Source: Desulfurivibrio alkaliphilus AHT 2
Lineage (GTDB): Bacteria > Desulfobacterota > Desulfobulbia > Desulfobulbales > Desulfurivibrionaceae
Assembly: GCF_000092205.1 (NCBI RefSeq)
Contig: NC_014216.1
Location: 1,803,742 to 1,867,741 of the forward strand
Length of the DNA stretch: 64,000 bases
Reading direction: 5' to 3'
Shown here: positions 53,629 to 61,981 of the stretch, piece after piece
Layout of the letters: each line of letters starts with the position of its first letter
Numbering within the stretch: the stretch's first letter is position 1
The notes under the pieces: model-generated
Told to the model about the DNA's origin: nothing
The model's input: only the letters and a program-made list of their open reading frames with translations
Database searches by the model: none
Position numbers and translations under genes: made by a program

Positions 53629-55202
53629 CCGCCAAAACTGTAGAGCCTTTGGTTGTTGGAAGGGGGTGGGGGGCGCGGCAACCGGTAGCGGCTCATTCTC
53701 GGCGGGCATCCATGCCCGCCTCCGAGGCGGCGACGGCCTCCTGCACATCCATGTGCCCGGCCGCCGCCGAACCCGCCGCTACCGGTTGCCGCGCCCCCCG
53801 TCCAGAATTCACGCAGCTTGCACATTGCCCTGAAACGCCCCCCAAAGGAATCCTGGTGGCCGGCACCCACAGCGGCTGCGGCAAGACCACCGTAACCCTG
53901 GGCCTGCTGGCCGCCCTTACCCGGCGCGGCAACCCGGTACAGCCTTTCAAGTGCGGCCCGGACTTCATCGACCCCACCTTGCACCAACTGGTCACCGGTC
54001 GCCATTCCTGCAACTTGGACCCCTGGATAACCGGGCCCGAGTACGTCCGGCAACTCTTTCAACGCCACTGCCGCCCCGGCGAGCTGGGCCTCATCGAAGG
54101 GGTGATGGGGATGTTCGACGGCGGCAACTCTTCCGCCGCCGCCCTGGCCCGGCTGCTGGCCGTCCCGGTGGTGCTGGTTCTGGATGCCAAGGCGGCGGCG
54201 GAAAGCGCGGCGGCGGTACTCAAGGGTTTCGAGGTTTTTTCCCCGGATATCGCCCCGGCGGCGGTGATCCTCAACCGGGTGGGCAGCGAGCGCCACCGGC
54301 GGCGACTCTGCCGGGCCATCGAGCAGCACTGCCGAAGCGAGATCATCGGCACGCTGCCCCGCGACCTGGAGTTCAGCATCCCCGAGCGCCACCTGGGGTT
54401 GCGGATGGGTTCGGAATCACCGCTGTCAGCGGCGGCCCTGGACAAGCTGGCGGCGGCCATTGAACAGCATGTCGGGCTGGACCGACTGCTGGCGTTGGCT
54501 GGCAACATGGAGTCGGACCTGAAAGATGGGGATGCAAGTAAGCCCGTCGGGGGCGGTGCGTCGATCCCGGTACGGCTGGGAGTGGCCAAGGATGCGGCCT
54601 TTTGCTTCTACTACCAGGATAACTTTGCGTTGCTGGAAGCGGCCGGGGCCGAACTGGTTTTCTTCAGCCCGCTGGCCGACCATGCCCTGCCGCCCGGTTT
54701 GGACGGTCTTTATCTGGGCGGCGGTTACCCGGAACTGCACGCCCGGCAACTGGCCGCCAACCGGGAAATGTGCTCGAGTATCCGGGCGTTTGCCGAGGGC
54801 GGCGGGGTGATCTACGGCGAGTGCGGCGGCTTCATGTACCTCTGCCGGGGTATCGAGGATTTCGACGGGGTTTTGCATCCCCTGGCCGGCATTTTCCCGG
54901 TGCGGGCCGCCATGGGCCGCCGCCTGGCCGCGCTGGGGTACCGGGAGGCGGTCACCACCCGGGATGGGCTGTTCGGCCCCGCCGGCACCCGGCTGCGGGG
55001 GCACGAGTTTCATTATTCCCGCACCGAAGCCATGCCGGAACATCTGGAGCAACTGTACCACAGCACCAACCTCGACGGCGGCGCGGGAGCGTCGGGCTGG
55101 CGCCGGCACAACACGGTGGCCGGCTACCTGCACCTGCATTTTGCCTCCAACCCGGAGGCCGCCGCCGCCTTCGTCAAAAATTGCCGAGACCATAAACCAT
55201 GA
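53625..55202 (+). CDS. cbiA: cobyrinate a,c-diamide synthase CbiA with repeat-derived N-terminus
   Basis: Amidates carboxylates a and c of cobyrinate using glutamine and ATP. The ATP-binding P-loop is at 80-89 (GTHSGCGKTT), normally near residue 10 in the family, and the amidotransferase nucleophile is C400 (YGECGGFMY). The ATG overlaps the previous stop (ATGA). Residues about 15-59 are encoded by a family B element, so the first 75 residues are not homologous to CbiA. A later start inside the element (two in-frame ATGs) is possible. The rest is full length. Confidence 0.93.
   Translation: MTAKTVEPLVVGRGWGARQPVAAHSRRASMPASEAATASCTSMCPAAAEPAATGCRAPRPEFTQLAHCPETPPKGILVAGTHSGCGKTTVTLGLLAALTRRGNPVQPFKCGPDFIDPTLHQLVTGRHSCNLDPWITGPEYVRQLFQRHCRPGELGLIEGVMGMFDGGNSSAAALARLLAVPVVLVLDAKAAAESAAAVLKGFEVFSPDIAPAAVILNRVGSERHRRRLCRAIEQHCRSEIIGTLPRDLEFSIPERHLGLRMGSESPLSAAALDKLAAAIEQHVGLDRLLALAGNMESDLKDGDASKPVGGGASIPVRLGVAKDAAFCFYYQDNFALLEAAGAELVFFSPLADHALPPGLDGLYLGGGYPELHARQLAANREMCSSIRAFAEGGGVIYGECGGFMYLCRGIEDFDGVLHPLAGIFPVRAAMGRRLAALGYREAVTTRDGLFGPAGTRLRGHEFHYSRTEAMPEHLEQLYHSTNLDGGAGASGWRRHNTVAGYLHLHFASNPEAAAAFVKNCRDHKP
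53668..53799. repeat. family B inverted-repeat element, copy 2 (132 bp)
   Basis: The 25-bp arms (53668-53692 and 53775-53799) are perfectly complementary. Read on the minus strand it is closely similar to copy 1 along the whole length. It lies inside the 5' end of cbiA without breaking the frame. Confidence 0.88.
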
Positions 55203-55843
55203 GCACCATCATTCAGCAGATCAAACCGGCGGACATCGAGGCCGAAAGCTTTCGCATCATCGACCGTGAGCACGGCGCCCACCCTTTCGACGCCGCGACC
55301 TGGAGCGTGGTGCGGCGGGTGATCCACGCCACCGGTGATTTTTCCTTTGCCGACACCCTGCGTTTCGCCCCCGGCGCCCTGGCCGCCGGCCTGGCCGCCA
55401 TCCGGGCCGGCAAGAACATCCTCACCGATGTCAACATGACCGCCTCCGGGATCAGTAAACACCTGCTTGCCCGTTACGGCGGCAAGGTGCTTTGCGGGGT
55501 GGCCGACCCGGAGGTGGCTGAACAGGCCCGCCGCCGGGGACTGACCCGCTCCGAGGTGGCCATCGACCTTCTGCTGCCGGAAAATATCGGTATTGTCGCC
55601 ATCGGCAACGCCCCCACCGCCCTGCTGCGGGTCATGGAACGGCGGCAAACCCTGGCGCCGGAACAGCGGCCGGAGTTGATCATCGGGGTGCCGGTGGGCT
55701 TTGTCAACGCCGCCGAGTCCAAGGAGCTGTTGAGCCAACGGGAATACCCACATATCACCGCCCTGGGCCGCAAGGGCGGCAGCCCCACGGCGGCGGCCAT
55801 CGTCAACGCCCTGCTGCGCTTGGCCGTAGCGGAGTCCGGCTGA
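55199..55843 (+). CDS. cbiC: cobalt-precorrin-8 methylmutase
   Basis: Moves the C-11 methyl group to C-12 to give cobyrinate. The 214-residue protein has the catalytic histidine H43 in VRRVIHATGDF, then DVNMTASGISK and GVPVGFVNAAESKELL. It overlaps cbiA by four bases and abuts cbiD. Confidence 0.96.
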   Translation: MSTIIQQIKPADIEAESFRIIDREHGAHPFDAATWSVVRRVIHATGDFSFADTLRFAPGALAAGLAAIRAGKNILTDVNMTASGISKHLLARYGGKVLCGVADPEVAEQARRRGLTRSEVAIDLLLPENIGIVAIGNAPTALLRVMERRQTLAPEQRPELIIGVPVGFVNAAESKELLSQREYPHITALGRKGGSPTAAAIVNALLRLAVAESG

Positions 55844-57223
55844 ATGGCGCGGCGCCTGAGAAGTGGCTATACCACCGGGGCCTGCGCTGCGGCGGCGGCC
55901 AAGGCGGCGGTGATGTTTGCCGGGTCCGGCACGGCGCCGGAACAGGTGGAGATTCCTTTTCCCGACGGCAGCCGCCACGCCTTCTCCGTGCACCGCAGTT
56001 GGCAACAGCCGAGCCAGGAGGAAGGAAAGTCTCAGCCAGCCGGGAAATTCGGGGAATTGGGGTCAGACACCAATTTGGGGCAACAACCGGCCGCTACCGG
56101 CTTTGCCGCCTCCGTCATCAAAGACGCCGGGGATGACCCCGATGTCACCAACGGGGCGGAGATCGTCGCTCTGGTAGAACCGGCGGCCAAGTTTGAGTCC
56201 CTGACCGGTTGCGGCCAAGATTGCGTAGAACTGGAGGACCGCGATTCCGACCCACCGCCAAAGGCGGGATCAAGGGAACAACCCCAAGTAAGCGGTCACG
56301 GGGTGCCGCAGATTGTGGCAAGCGGGACGGCGAAGCGTACCTCAGTACGTGAGCCGGCCCGATCGCCGCAAGATGCGGTGCCCCGTGATCGCTTACAAAT
56401 ATTGCTTTGCCGGGGGGACGGGGTGGGCTGGGTGAGCAAGCCCGGCCTGGCCATTGCGCCGGGGGAGCCGGCCATCAACCCGGTGCCCCGGCAAATGATA
56501 GGGGCGGCGGTGCGGGAGGCCCTGGCGGAAACCGGCGCGCACACTGCCCGCAATTTTTGCCCGGCGGCCCTGCGCATCACCATCGCCATCCCGGGAGGGG
56601 AAGAGCTGGCGACCAAGACCTTGAACCACCGCCTTGGAATCATCGGCGGGCTATCCATCTTGGGGACCACCGGCATCGTCCGCCCGGTTTCCGCCGAGGC
56701 CTGGACCGCCACCATCGCCGCCTCGCTGGACGTGGCCAGGGCGGCGGGGCTTGGGGAAGTGGTGCTGGCCACCGGCCGGACTTCGGAAAAGGGCGTGCAG
56801 CGGCGGCTCAAGTTACCCGACGAGGCCCTGGTGATGATGGGCGATTATTTGCATTTTGCCCTTACCGAGGCGGGCAAGCGCGGTTTCAGGCAACTGCACC
56901 TGGCCGGGATGTGGGCCAAGATCGTCAAGGCGGCCCTCAAAATTCCCCAGACCCATGTTCGCCACGGGGCCCTGGAGGTGCGGCAGGCCGTCGAACTGCT
57001 GGCGGAGCTGGGGGCTTCCCCGGAGCTGACGGCACAACTGACCGGCGCCAACACCGCCCGGGAAATCCTTAGCCGCCTGCAAGCAGCCGGGGCCGATGAG
57101 CTGGTCGACGGTGTCTGCCGCCGCGCCGCTGCCTACGCAACAGCAACGGCCGGCATCCCGGTAACCGTCTACCTGGTGGACAGCCATATGAAAATAGTGA
57201 CCCGGGTGGAGAGCGGACAATGA
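55844..57223 (+). CDS. cbiD: cobalt-precorrin-5B C1-methyltransferase CbiD with in-frame insertions
   Basis: The SAM-dependent C-1 methylation step of the anaerobic corrin pathway. Family motifs are LRSGYTTGACAAAAAKAA, SVIKDAGDDPDVTNGAEIV, GVGWVSKPGLAIAPGEPAINPVPRQMI and FCPAALRITI-like sequence. The protein is 459 residues, about 80-100 longer than usual. The extra parts are about residues 47-82, with a short palindrome in the DNA, and about 115-187, of which 149-185 come from a family A repeat. All conserved blocks stay in one frame, so it may be functional. Translation starts directly after the cbiC stop. Confidence 0.93.
   Translation: MARRLRSGYTTGACAAAAAKAAVMFAGSGTAPEQVEIPFPDGSRHAFSVHRSWQQPSQEEGKSQPAGKFGELGSDTNLGQQPAATGFAASVIKDAGDDPDVTNGAEIVALVEPAAKFESLTGCGQDCVELEDRDSDPPPKAGSREQPQVSGHGVPQIVASGTAKRTSVREPARSPQDAVPRDRLQILLCRGDGVGWVSKPGLAIAPGEPAINPVPRQMIGAAVREALAETGAHTARNFCPAALRITIAIPGGEELATKTLNHRLGIIGGLSILGTTGIVRPVSAEAWTATIAASLDVARAAGLGEVVLATGRTSEKGVQRRLKLPDEALVMMGDYLHFALTEAGKRGFRQLHLAGMWAKIVKAALKIPQTHVRHGALEVRQAVELLAELGASPELTAQLTGANTAREILSRLQAAGADELVDGVCRRAAAYATATAGIPVTVYLVDSHMKIVTRVESGQ
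56055..56075. repeat. short palindrome inside cbiD
   Basis: AATTGG and CCAATT flank GGTCAGACA, close to the GGGGTCAGAC-type motif often seen near small palindromic repeats in bacterial genomes (from memory, not searched). It lies within the first non-homologous stretch of CbiD. Confidence 0.45.
56288..56396. repeat. family A palindromic element inside cbiD (109 bp)
   Basis: Left arm GTAAGCGGTCACGGGG and right arm CCCCGTGATCGCTTAC pair; the core GCGAAGCGTAC and CAGTACGTGAGCCGG is the same as in the copy at 19768. The reading frame passes through without a stop, encoding about 37 residues. Confidence 0.88.
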
Positions 57224-58509
57224 CCACAACAAGCATCATCGTTATCGGCGTTGGCGACCAGGGCCTGAGCGACCGGCAACTCCGGGCCCTGGCCGGCTGC
57301 CGCTGCCTGGTTGCCGGTGAGCGCCACCGCCCCTTGGTCGCCGGGTTGCAAATTCCGGTGGTGCCGGTCACGCCGCTAAAGGGTGCCCTGACCGCCATTA
57401 AAGAACATCTGCCCCAGGGCAAAGTGGGAGTGCTGGCCAGTGGCGATCCCCTCTTTTTCGGGATCGGCCGCACCCTGCTGCACCATTTCGCCCCGGAGCA
57501 ACTGGAGTTCATGCCGGCTCTCTCCACCGTGCAGCAGGCCTGCGCCCGTTTCCGGCTGCCTTGGGACGATGCCCGGGTCATCAGCCTGCACGGCCGAGAA
57601 GCCGGCGAGACCGACCTGCTGTTGAACACCGGCGCCCTGCTAGCGGCGCCCAAGACCATCATCTTCACCGACGGCCGCCGCTCGCCGGATTTGATCGCCA
57701 CCCGGCTGCGGGACTACCTGGCGTTGGTGGGCGCCGACCGGCTGCTGGCCGCCACCCGGGTGCTGGTGGCGGAAAACCTGGGCGGTGCGGGAGAACGGCT
57801 GATCACCGGCAGCCTGGGAGAGATCGCCGGGCAACGGTTTGCACCGCTGAATATAATGGTGCTGCAACGGGCCGCAGAATCCGCCGGCGGCGGTCGGATC
57901 AGCGCCGATCTGCCCGCCGCCTTGGGCCTGCAAACCGAGGAAATCCGCCACAGCCGTGGGCTGATCACCAAGGATGAGGTGCGGGCCGTAACTCTGCACA
58001 AGCTGCGCCTGCCCGCCACCGGCGTCTGCTGGGATATCGGCGCCGGCAGCGGCTCGGTAAGCCTGGAGGCATCCCGGCTGGCTCCCGGCCTGGCCATATA
58101 CGCCGTGGAGCGACGAGCGGAAGAGTTGGCCAACATCAAGGCCAATATCGTCAAGCTGGCCGCCTACACCATCCGGCCGGTGGCCGGCGAGGCCCCGGCG
58201 GCCCTGGCCGCCCTGCCGGACCCGGACCGGATTTTCATCGGCGGCAGCGGCGGCCGCCTGGCGGAGATTCTCGCCGCCGCCCTGCCCCGCCTGCGTCCCG
58301 GCGGCCGGGTGGTGATCAACGGGGTCACCGCCGCCACCAAAGAAGAGGCCCCGCGCCTGCTCCGGCGGCACGGCTGCCCGGTGGAAGTAACGGAAGTCAG
58401 CATCAGCCGCCGGTGGGAGACGGACGCCATAACGGCGGACGATACGGCCGGGGCCGGCACCGCAACCAGGCTCAACCCCATCAACATTATTTGCGGCCAT
58501 AAACAGTGA
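57220..58509 (+). CDS. cbiET: cobalt-precorrin-7 methyltransferase / decarboxylating C15-methyltransferase (CbiE-CbiT fusion)
   Basis: A 429-residue fusion equal in layout to CobL. The N-terminal CbiE part (about 1-205) has the tetrapyrrole methylase GVLASGDPLFFGIG motif. The C-terminal CbiT part has SAM-binding DIGAGSGSVSLEASRL near residue 271 and IFIGGSGGRLAEIL. Together they methylate C-5 and C-15 and remove the ring C acetate carboxyl. The four-base overlap with cbiD suggests coupling. Confidence 0.95.
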   Translation: MTTTSIIVIGVGDQGLSDRQLRALAGCRCLVAGERHRPLVAGLQIPVVPVTPLKGALTAIKEHLPQGKVGVLASGDPLFFGIGRTLLHHFAPEQLEFMPALSTVQQACARFRLPWDDARVISLHGREAGETDLLLNTGALLAAPKTIIFTDGRRSPDLIATRLRDYLALVGADRLLAATRVLVAENLGGAGERLITGSLGEIAGQRFAPLNIMVLQRAAESAGGGRISADLPAALGLQTEEIRHSRGLITKDEVRAVTLHKLRLPATGVCWDIGAGSGSVSLEASRLAPGLAIYAVERRAEELANIKANIVKLAAYTIRPVAGEAPAALAALPDPDRIFIGGSGGRLAEILAAALPRLRPGGRVVINGVTAATKEEAPRLLRRHGCPVEVTEVSISRRWETDAITADDTAGAGTATRLNPINIICGHKQ

Positions 58510-58530
58510 CCATAAAACCGCTTCAACAAA

Positions 58531-59394
58531 ATGAGAAAAGAGCTGAGCAAAATGGATCTTAAAAGCGAACCGCCAACAACCGGTTGCACCGCACCGTCCT
58601 CTTCGGAAACTTCGAACGCGCCGAATGGACGACCACAACCGGCCAAGGGACCAAGCCCTGCCAAACCCGCCATGGTCGGCACCCTCCATGTGGTCGGGGT
58701 AGGTCCTGGCGACCCGGAACTGCTGACCATGAAGGCCGTCCGACTGCTTAAAGAAGCAGCGGTCTGGCTGGTGCCTAAAGCAAACCGGGAGGGCGACAGC
58801 ACCGCCCTCAATATTCTGGCCCAAGTGGTGGACCCCGCCGGTAAAGAGGTGCTGGCCCACCACTTCCCCATGCTCAAGATCCGCATGAACCAGCCCCCGG
58901 CCCCGGAAGTGGCCGCGGCCTGGCGGGCGGCGGCGGAGCTGGTGCGGGAACGGCTGGCGGCCGGGCAGGATGTGGTCTTTCCCACCCTGGGCGATCCCGC
59001 CATCTACAGCACCGGCTTTTATCTTTGCGAAACCCTGCTGGAACTGGCCCCCCAGGCCAGGGTGGAGATCATCCCCGGGGTTTCGGCCATGGGCTCGGCG
59101 GCGGCCTCCATCCGGCAACCTCTCTGCCTGGGCGACGACCGCCTGGCGGTGCTCCCGGCCACCTTTGAAAACGGCCGCCTGCGGGAAACCCTGGAAAACT
59201 TTGAAACCGTGGTGCTGATGAAGGTCCACCGGGTGATGGACCGGCTGGTCCCCCTGCTGGCGGAAATGCGGCTATTGGACAAGGCGGTGCTGGTGGAAAA
59301 ATCCGGCCAGGAGGGCGAGCTGATCAGCCGCGACCTGAAGGCCGCCGGCCGGCGGGAGATGCACTATTTTTCCACTATCATCATCAGAAAATAA
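58531..59394 (+). CDS. cbiL: cobalt-precorrin-2 C20-methyltransferase
   Basis: A tetrapyrrole methylase adding the C-20 methyl group. VGVGPGDPELLTMKAVRLL begins the conserved part near residue 52, TLGDPAIYSTGFY and PGVSAMGSAAASI follow. The first 48 residues are Ser/Pro-rich and not conserved; starts at 58552 or 58672 are possible, and none has a strong ribosome binding site. The substrate could be precorrin-2 or its cobalt form; the anaerobic context favours the latter. Confidence 0.92.
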   Translation: MRKELSKMDLKSEPPTTGCTAPSSSETSNAPNGRPQPAKGPSPAKPAMVGTLHVVGVGPGDPELLTMKAVRLLKEAAVWLVPKANREGDSTALNILAQVVDPAGKEVLAHHFPMLKIRMNQPPAPEVAAAWRAAAELVRERLAAGQDVVFPTLGDPAIYSTGFYLCETLLELAPQARVEIIPGVSAMGSAAASIRQPLCLGDDRLAVLPATFENGRLRETLENFETVVLMKVHRVMDRLVPLLAEMRLLDKAVLVEKSGQEGELISRDLKAAGRREMHYFSTIIIRK

Positions 59395-59429
59395 AGATCT
59401 GACTCCACCCGAAACCATAAGAGGAGCAA

Positions 59430-60191
59430 GTGAATAACTCCACCAACATCATCCATTTTGTCGGCGCCGGGCCCGGTGATCCCGAGCTGATCACCGTCAA
59501 GGGCCGGCGGCTGCTGGCCGAAGCCGAACTGATCGTCTATACCGGCAGCCTGGTGCCGGAAACCCTGCTGGTCGGCCTGACGGCGGAGATCCACAACTCC
59601 GCCGGGTTGACCCTGGATGAGGTGATAACGCTGCTGGCCGAAGGCTGGCGGCGGGGTCGGCGGGTGGTGCGGCTGCATACCGGGGATCCGGCCATTTACG
59701 GGGCCATCGGTGAGCAGATGGCCCGGCTGGGCGAGCTTGACATTCCCTGGCGGGTGGTGCCGGGGGTCAGTTCGGTCACCGCTGCCGCCGCCGCGCTCAG
59801 CGCCGAGTTGACCCTGCCGGAGGTGAGCCAGAGCGTGATCATCACCCGCCGGGGCGGCCGCACCCCGGTGCCGGAGCGGGAACAACTCCCCGCCCTGGCC
59901 GCCTGCCAGGCCACCATGACCATTTTGCTGAGTGCCGGCATGATGAACGAGGTTACCACCGATCTGCTGGCCGGCGGCTATCCCCCCGAAACCCCGGCGG
60001 CGGTGGTGGCCAACGCCAGCCAGCCGGAGGAGCGCATCGTCCGAGGCACCCTGGCCGACATTGCCGACAAGGCACAGGCGGCGGGGATTACCAAAACGGC
60101 GATCATCGTGGTGGGCAAGGTGCTGACGGCGGGCGCGCCGCCGGTGATGTCCAAATTATATGACCCTGATTTCTCCCACGGTTACCGGTAG
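59430..60191 (+). CDS. cbiF: cobalt-precorrin-4 C11-methyltransferase
   Basis: A 253-residue tetrapyrrole methylase. FVGAGPGDPELITVKGRRLL, RLHTGDPAIYGAIGEQ and PGVSSVTAAAAAL are the CbiF/CobM blocks. The start is GTG 59430, five bases after AAGAGGAG. The stop is followed at once by cbiG. Confidence 0.95.
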   Translation: MNNSTNIIHFVGAGPGDPELITVKGRRLLAEAELIVYTGSLVPETLLVGLTAEIHNSAGLTLDEVITLLAEGWRRGRRVVRLHTGDPAIYGAIGEQMARLGELDIPWRVVPGVSSVTAAAAALSAELTLPEVSQSVIITRRGGRTPVPEREQLPALAACQATMTILLSAGMMNEVTTDLLAGGYPPETPAAVVANASQPEERIVRGTLADIADKAQAAGITKTAIIVVGKVLTAGAPPVMSKLYDPDFSHGYR

Positions 60192-61196
60192 ATGAAAATC
60201 GGTGTCTTGGCCATGACCGCCGGGGGGCGGAAGCTGGCGGCGCGGCTGGCGGCGGAGTTGGAGGGGGCCGAGCTGGTGCCGGTGGACGGCGGGATCAAGG
60301 CTACCCTGGCCGGGGCCTGGTCCCGTTACCAGGGCCTGGTCTGCATCATGGCCGCCGGTATCGTGGTGCGGGCCGTCGCCCCGCTTTTGCGGGACAAATA
60401 CCATGACCCCGGCCTGGTGGTGGTGGATGAATGTGGGCAACATGCCATCAGCCTGCTCTCCGGCCATCGGGGTGGGGGCAACGAACTGGCCCGGCGGGTG
60501 GCCCTGCTCTGCCGGGGGCAGGCGGTGATCACCACCGCCTCCGAGGTGCTGGGCCTGCCCGCCCTGGACCTCTGGGCCGAGGACCGGCAACTGGTTCCCG
60601 CCACTCCGGAAGTGATGACCCGGGCCGCCGCCCGGCTGGTCAACCGGGGCACTCTGCGGGTTTACAGCGAGGAGACGGCGGACGAGCTGCCCGCCGGGCT
60701 GGAGCCGGTCGCCGAACCGGGGGCGGCGGAGCTGATCATCTCCATCCATGACCATTGGCCGCCGGGCACCCTGCTGCTGCATCCCCGCTGCCTGGTGCTG
60801 GGCATCGGCTGCAACCGGGGCACCCCCGCTACGGAACTGGCAACGGCCATCGACGAACTGCTGGCCGCCCACCGGCTGGCCCCGGCGGCCATCCATAACC
60901 TGGCCAGCATTGATCTGAAACAGGACGAACCGGGCCTGCTGGAACTGGCCGCAAGCCGCCGCTGGCCCCTGGTTTTTTACAGTAAAGACGAACTTAACCA
61001 AGTGGCCGGACTCAAGCCGGCGCCGGCGGTGCTCAAGGCCACCGGGGCCGGTGGGGTGTCTGAACCCGCCGCGCTGCTGAGCAGCGGCAACCAACAACTG
61101 ATGATAAGGAAACAAAAATGGCGCAACGTGACTCTGGCCCTGGCCCGGGCAAACTTTACCTTGTCGGCACCGGCCCCGGCGGCCCGGAACACCTGA
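60192..61196 (+). CDS. cbiG: cobalt-precorrin-5A hydrolase
   Basis: Opens the delta-lactone and releases acetaldehyde in the anaerobic route. The 334-residue protein has the N-terminal CbiG domain (GLVCIMAAGIVVRAVAPLL and LLSGHRGGGNELA) and the C-terminal CobE-like domain (LGIGCNRGTPATEL to KATGAGGVSEPAALL). The last conserved block (RKQKWRNVTLALAR) lies in the region overlapping cbiH by 79 bases, so the overlap is real. Confidence 0.94.
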   Translation: MKIGVLAMTAGGRKLAARLAAELEGAELVPVDGGIKATLAGAWSRYQGLVCIMAAGIVVRAVAPLLRDKYHDPGLVVVDECGQHAISLLSGHRGGGNELARRVALLCRGQAVITTASEVLGLPALDLWAEDRQLVPATPEVMTRAAARLVNRGTLRVYSEETADELPAGLEPVAEPGAAELIISIHDHWPPGTLLLHPRCLVLGIGCNRGTPATELATAIDELLAAHRLAPAAIHNLASIDLKQDEPGLLELAASRRWPLVFYSKDELNQVAGLKPAPAVLKATGAGGVSEPAALLSSGNQQLMIRKQKWRNVTLALARANFTLSAPAPAARNT

Positions 61197-61981
61197 CCGG
61201 GGCGGCCATCGCCGCCATTGGCGAGGCCGACTGCATCATCGGCTACCACACCTACCTGGAACTGATTCCGGAACTGCTGGCGGGCAAGGAGGTGATCTCC
61301 TCCGAGATGATGAAGGAGGTGCAACGCTGCCGCCGGGCCCTGGAGCTGGCCGAGCAGGGGCGCAAGGTGGCCCTGGTCTCCGGCGGCGACCCCGGCATCT
61401 ACGCCATGGCCGGGCTGGTCTTCGAGCTGGTCCGCGAGGGACAGGCAAAACGGCCGGCGGACAGTGAACTCCATCCGGCCGGCGACACGCCCGGCGACAC
61501 GGCAGTCGCCCCGCCGGCGGCTTGCCTGCCGGTGGCCATCGAGGTAATCCCCGGCATCGCCGCCCTTAACGCCTGCGCCGCCAGGCTGGGGGCGCCCCTG
61601 ATGCACGACTTTGCCGCCGTCAGCCTGTCGGACCTGCTCACCCCCTGGGAGACCATCGCCAAACGATTGCAGGCCGTGGCCGCGGCCGATTTCGTCACCG
61701 CGATCTACAACCCCCGCTCCAAACGGCGCACCGAGCAGATCGTCCAGGCCCGGGAGATTTTTCTTGCCCATCGCGACCCGCAAACCCCGGTGGGCATTGT
61801 CACCGCCGCCACCCGGCCGGAGGAAAAGATCATCCTGACCACCCTGGCCGAGATGCCGCTGGAGGCCATCGGCATGCAGTCCACGGTGATCATCGGCAAC
61901 TCGCAGAGCTACACCTGGAACGAGCTGCTGATTACCCCCCGGGGCTACGGCCGTAAATATAATTTGCAACCGACGGCATGA
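61118..61981 (+). CDS. cbiH: cobalt-precorrin-3B C17-methyltransferase
   Basis: A 287-residue tetrapyrrole methylase that forms the contracted ring precursor. LYLVGTGPGGPEHLTGAAI, LVSGGDPGIYAMAG and EVIPGIAALNACAARLGAPL are the CbiH/CobJ motifs. Between the last two lies a hydrophilic insert (about residues 107-138) encoded by DNA with an inverted repeat. The start overlaps the end of cbiG out of frame; AAGGA lies before it. Confidence 0.94.
   Translation: MAQRDSGPGPGKLYLVGTGPGGPEHLTGAAIAAIGEADCIIGYHTYLELIPELLAGKEVISSEMMKEVQRCRRALELAEQGRKVALVSGGDPGIYAMAGLVFELVREGQAKRPADSELHPAGDTPGDTAVAPPAACLPVAIEVIPGIAALNACAARLGAPLMHDFAAVSLSDLLTPWETIAKRLQAVAAADFVTAIYNPRSKRRTEQIVQAREIFLAHRDPQTPVGIVTAATRPEEKIILTTLAEMPLEAIGMQSTVIIGNSQSYTWNELLITPRGYGRKYNLQPTA
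61442..61528. repeat. imperfect inverted repeat within cbiH insert
   Basis: CAGGCAA and GGCCGGCGG (61442-61460) are answered by CCGCCGGCGGC and TTGCCTG (61511-61528). It bounds the non-conserved insert of CbiH. It does not share sequence with families A or B. Confidence 0.45.
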
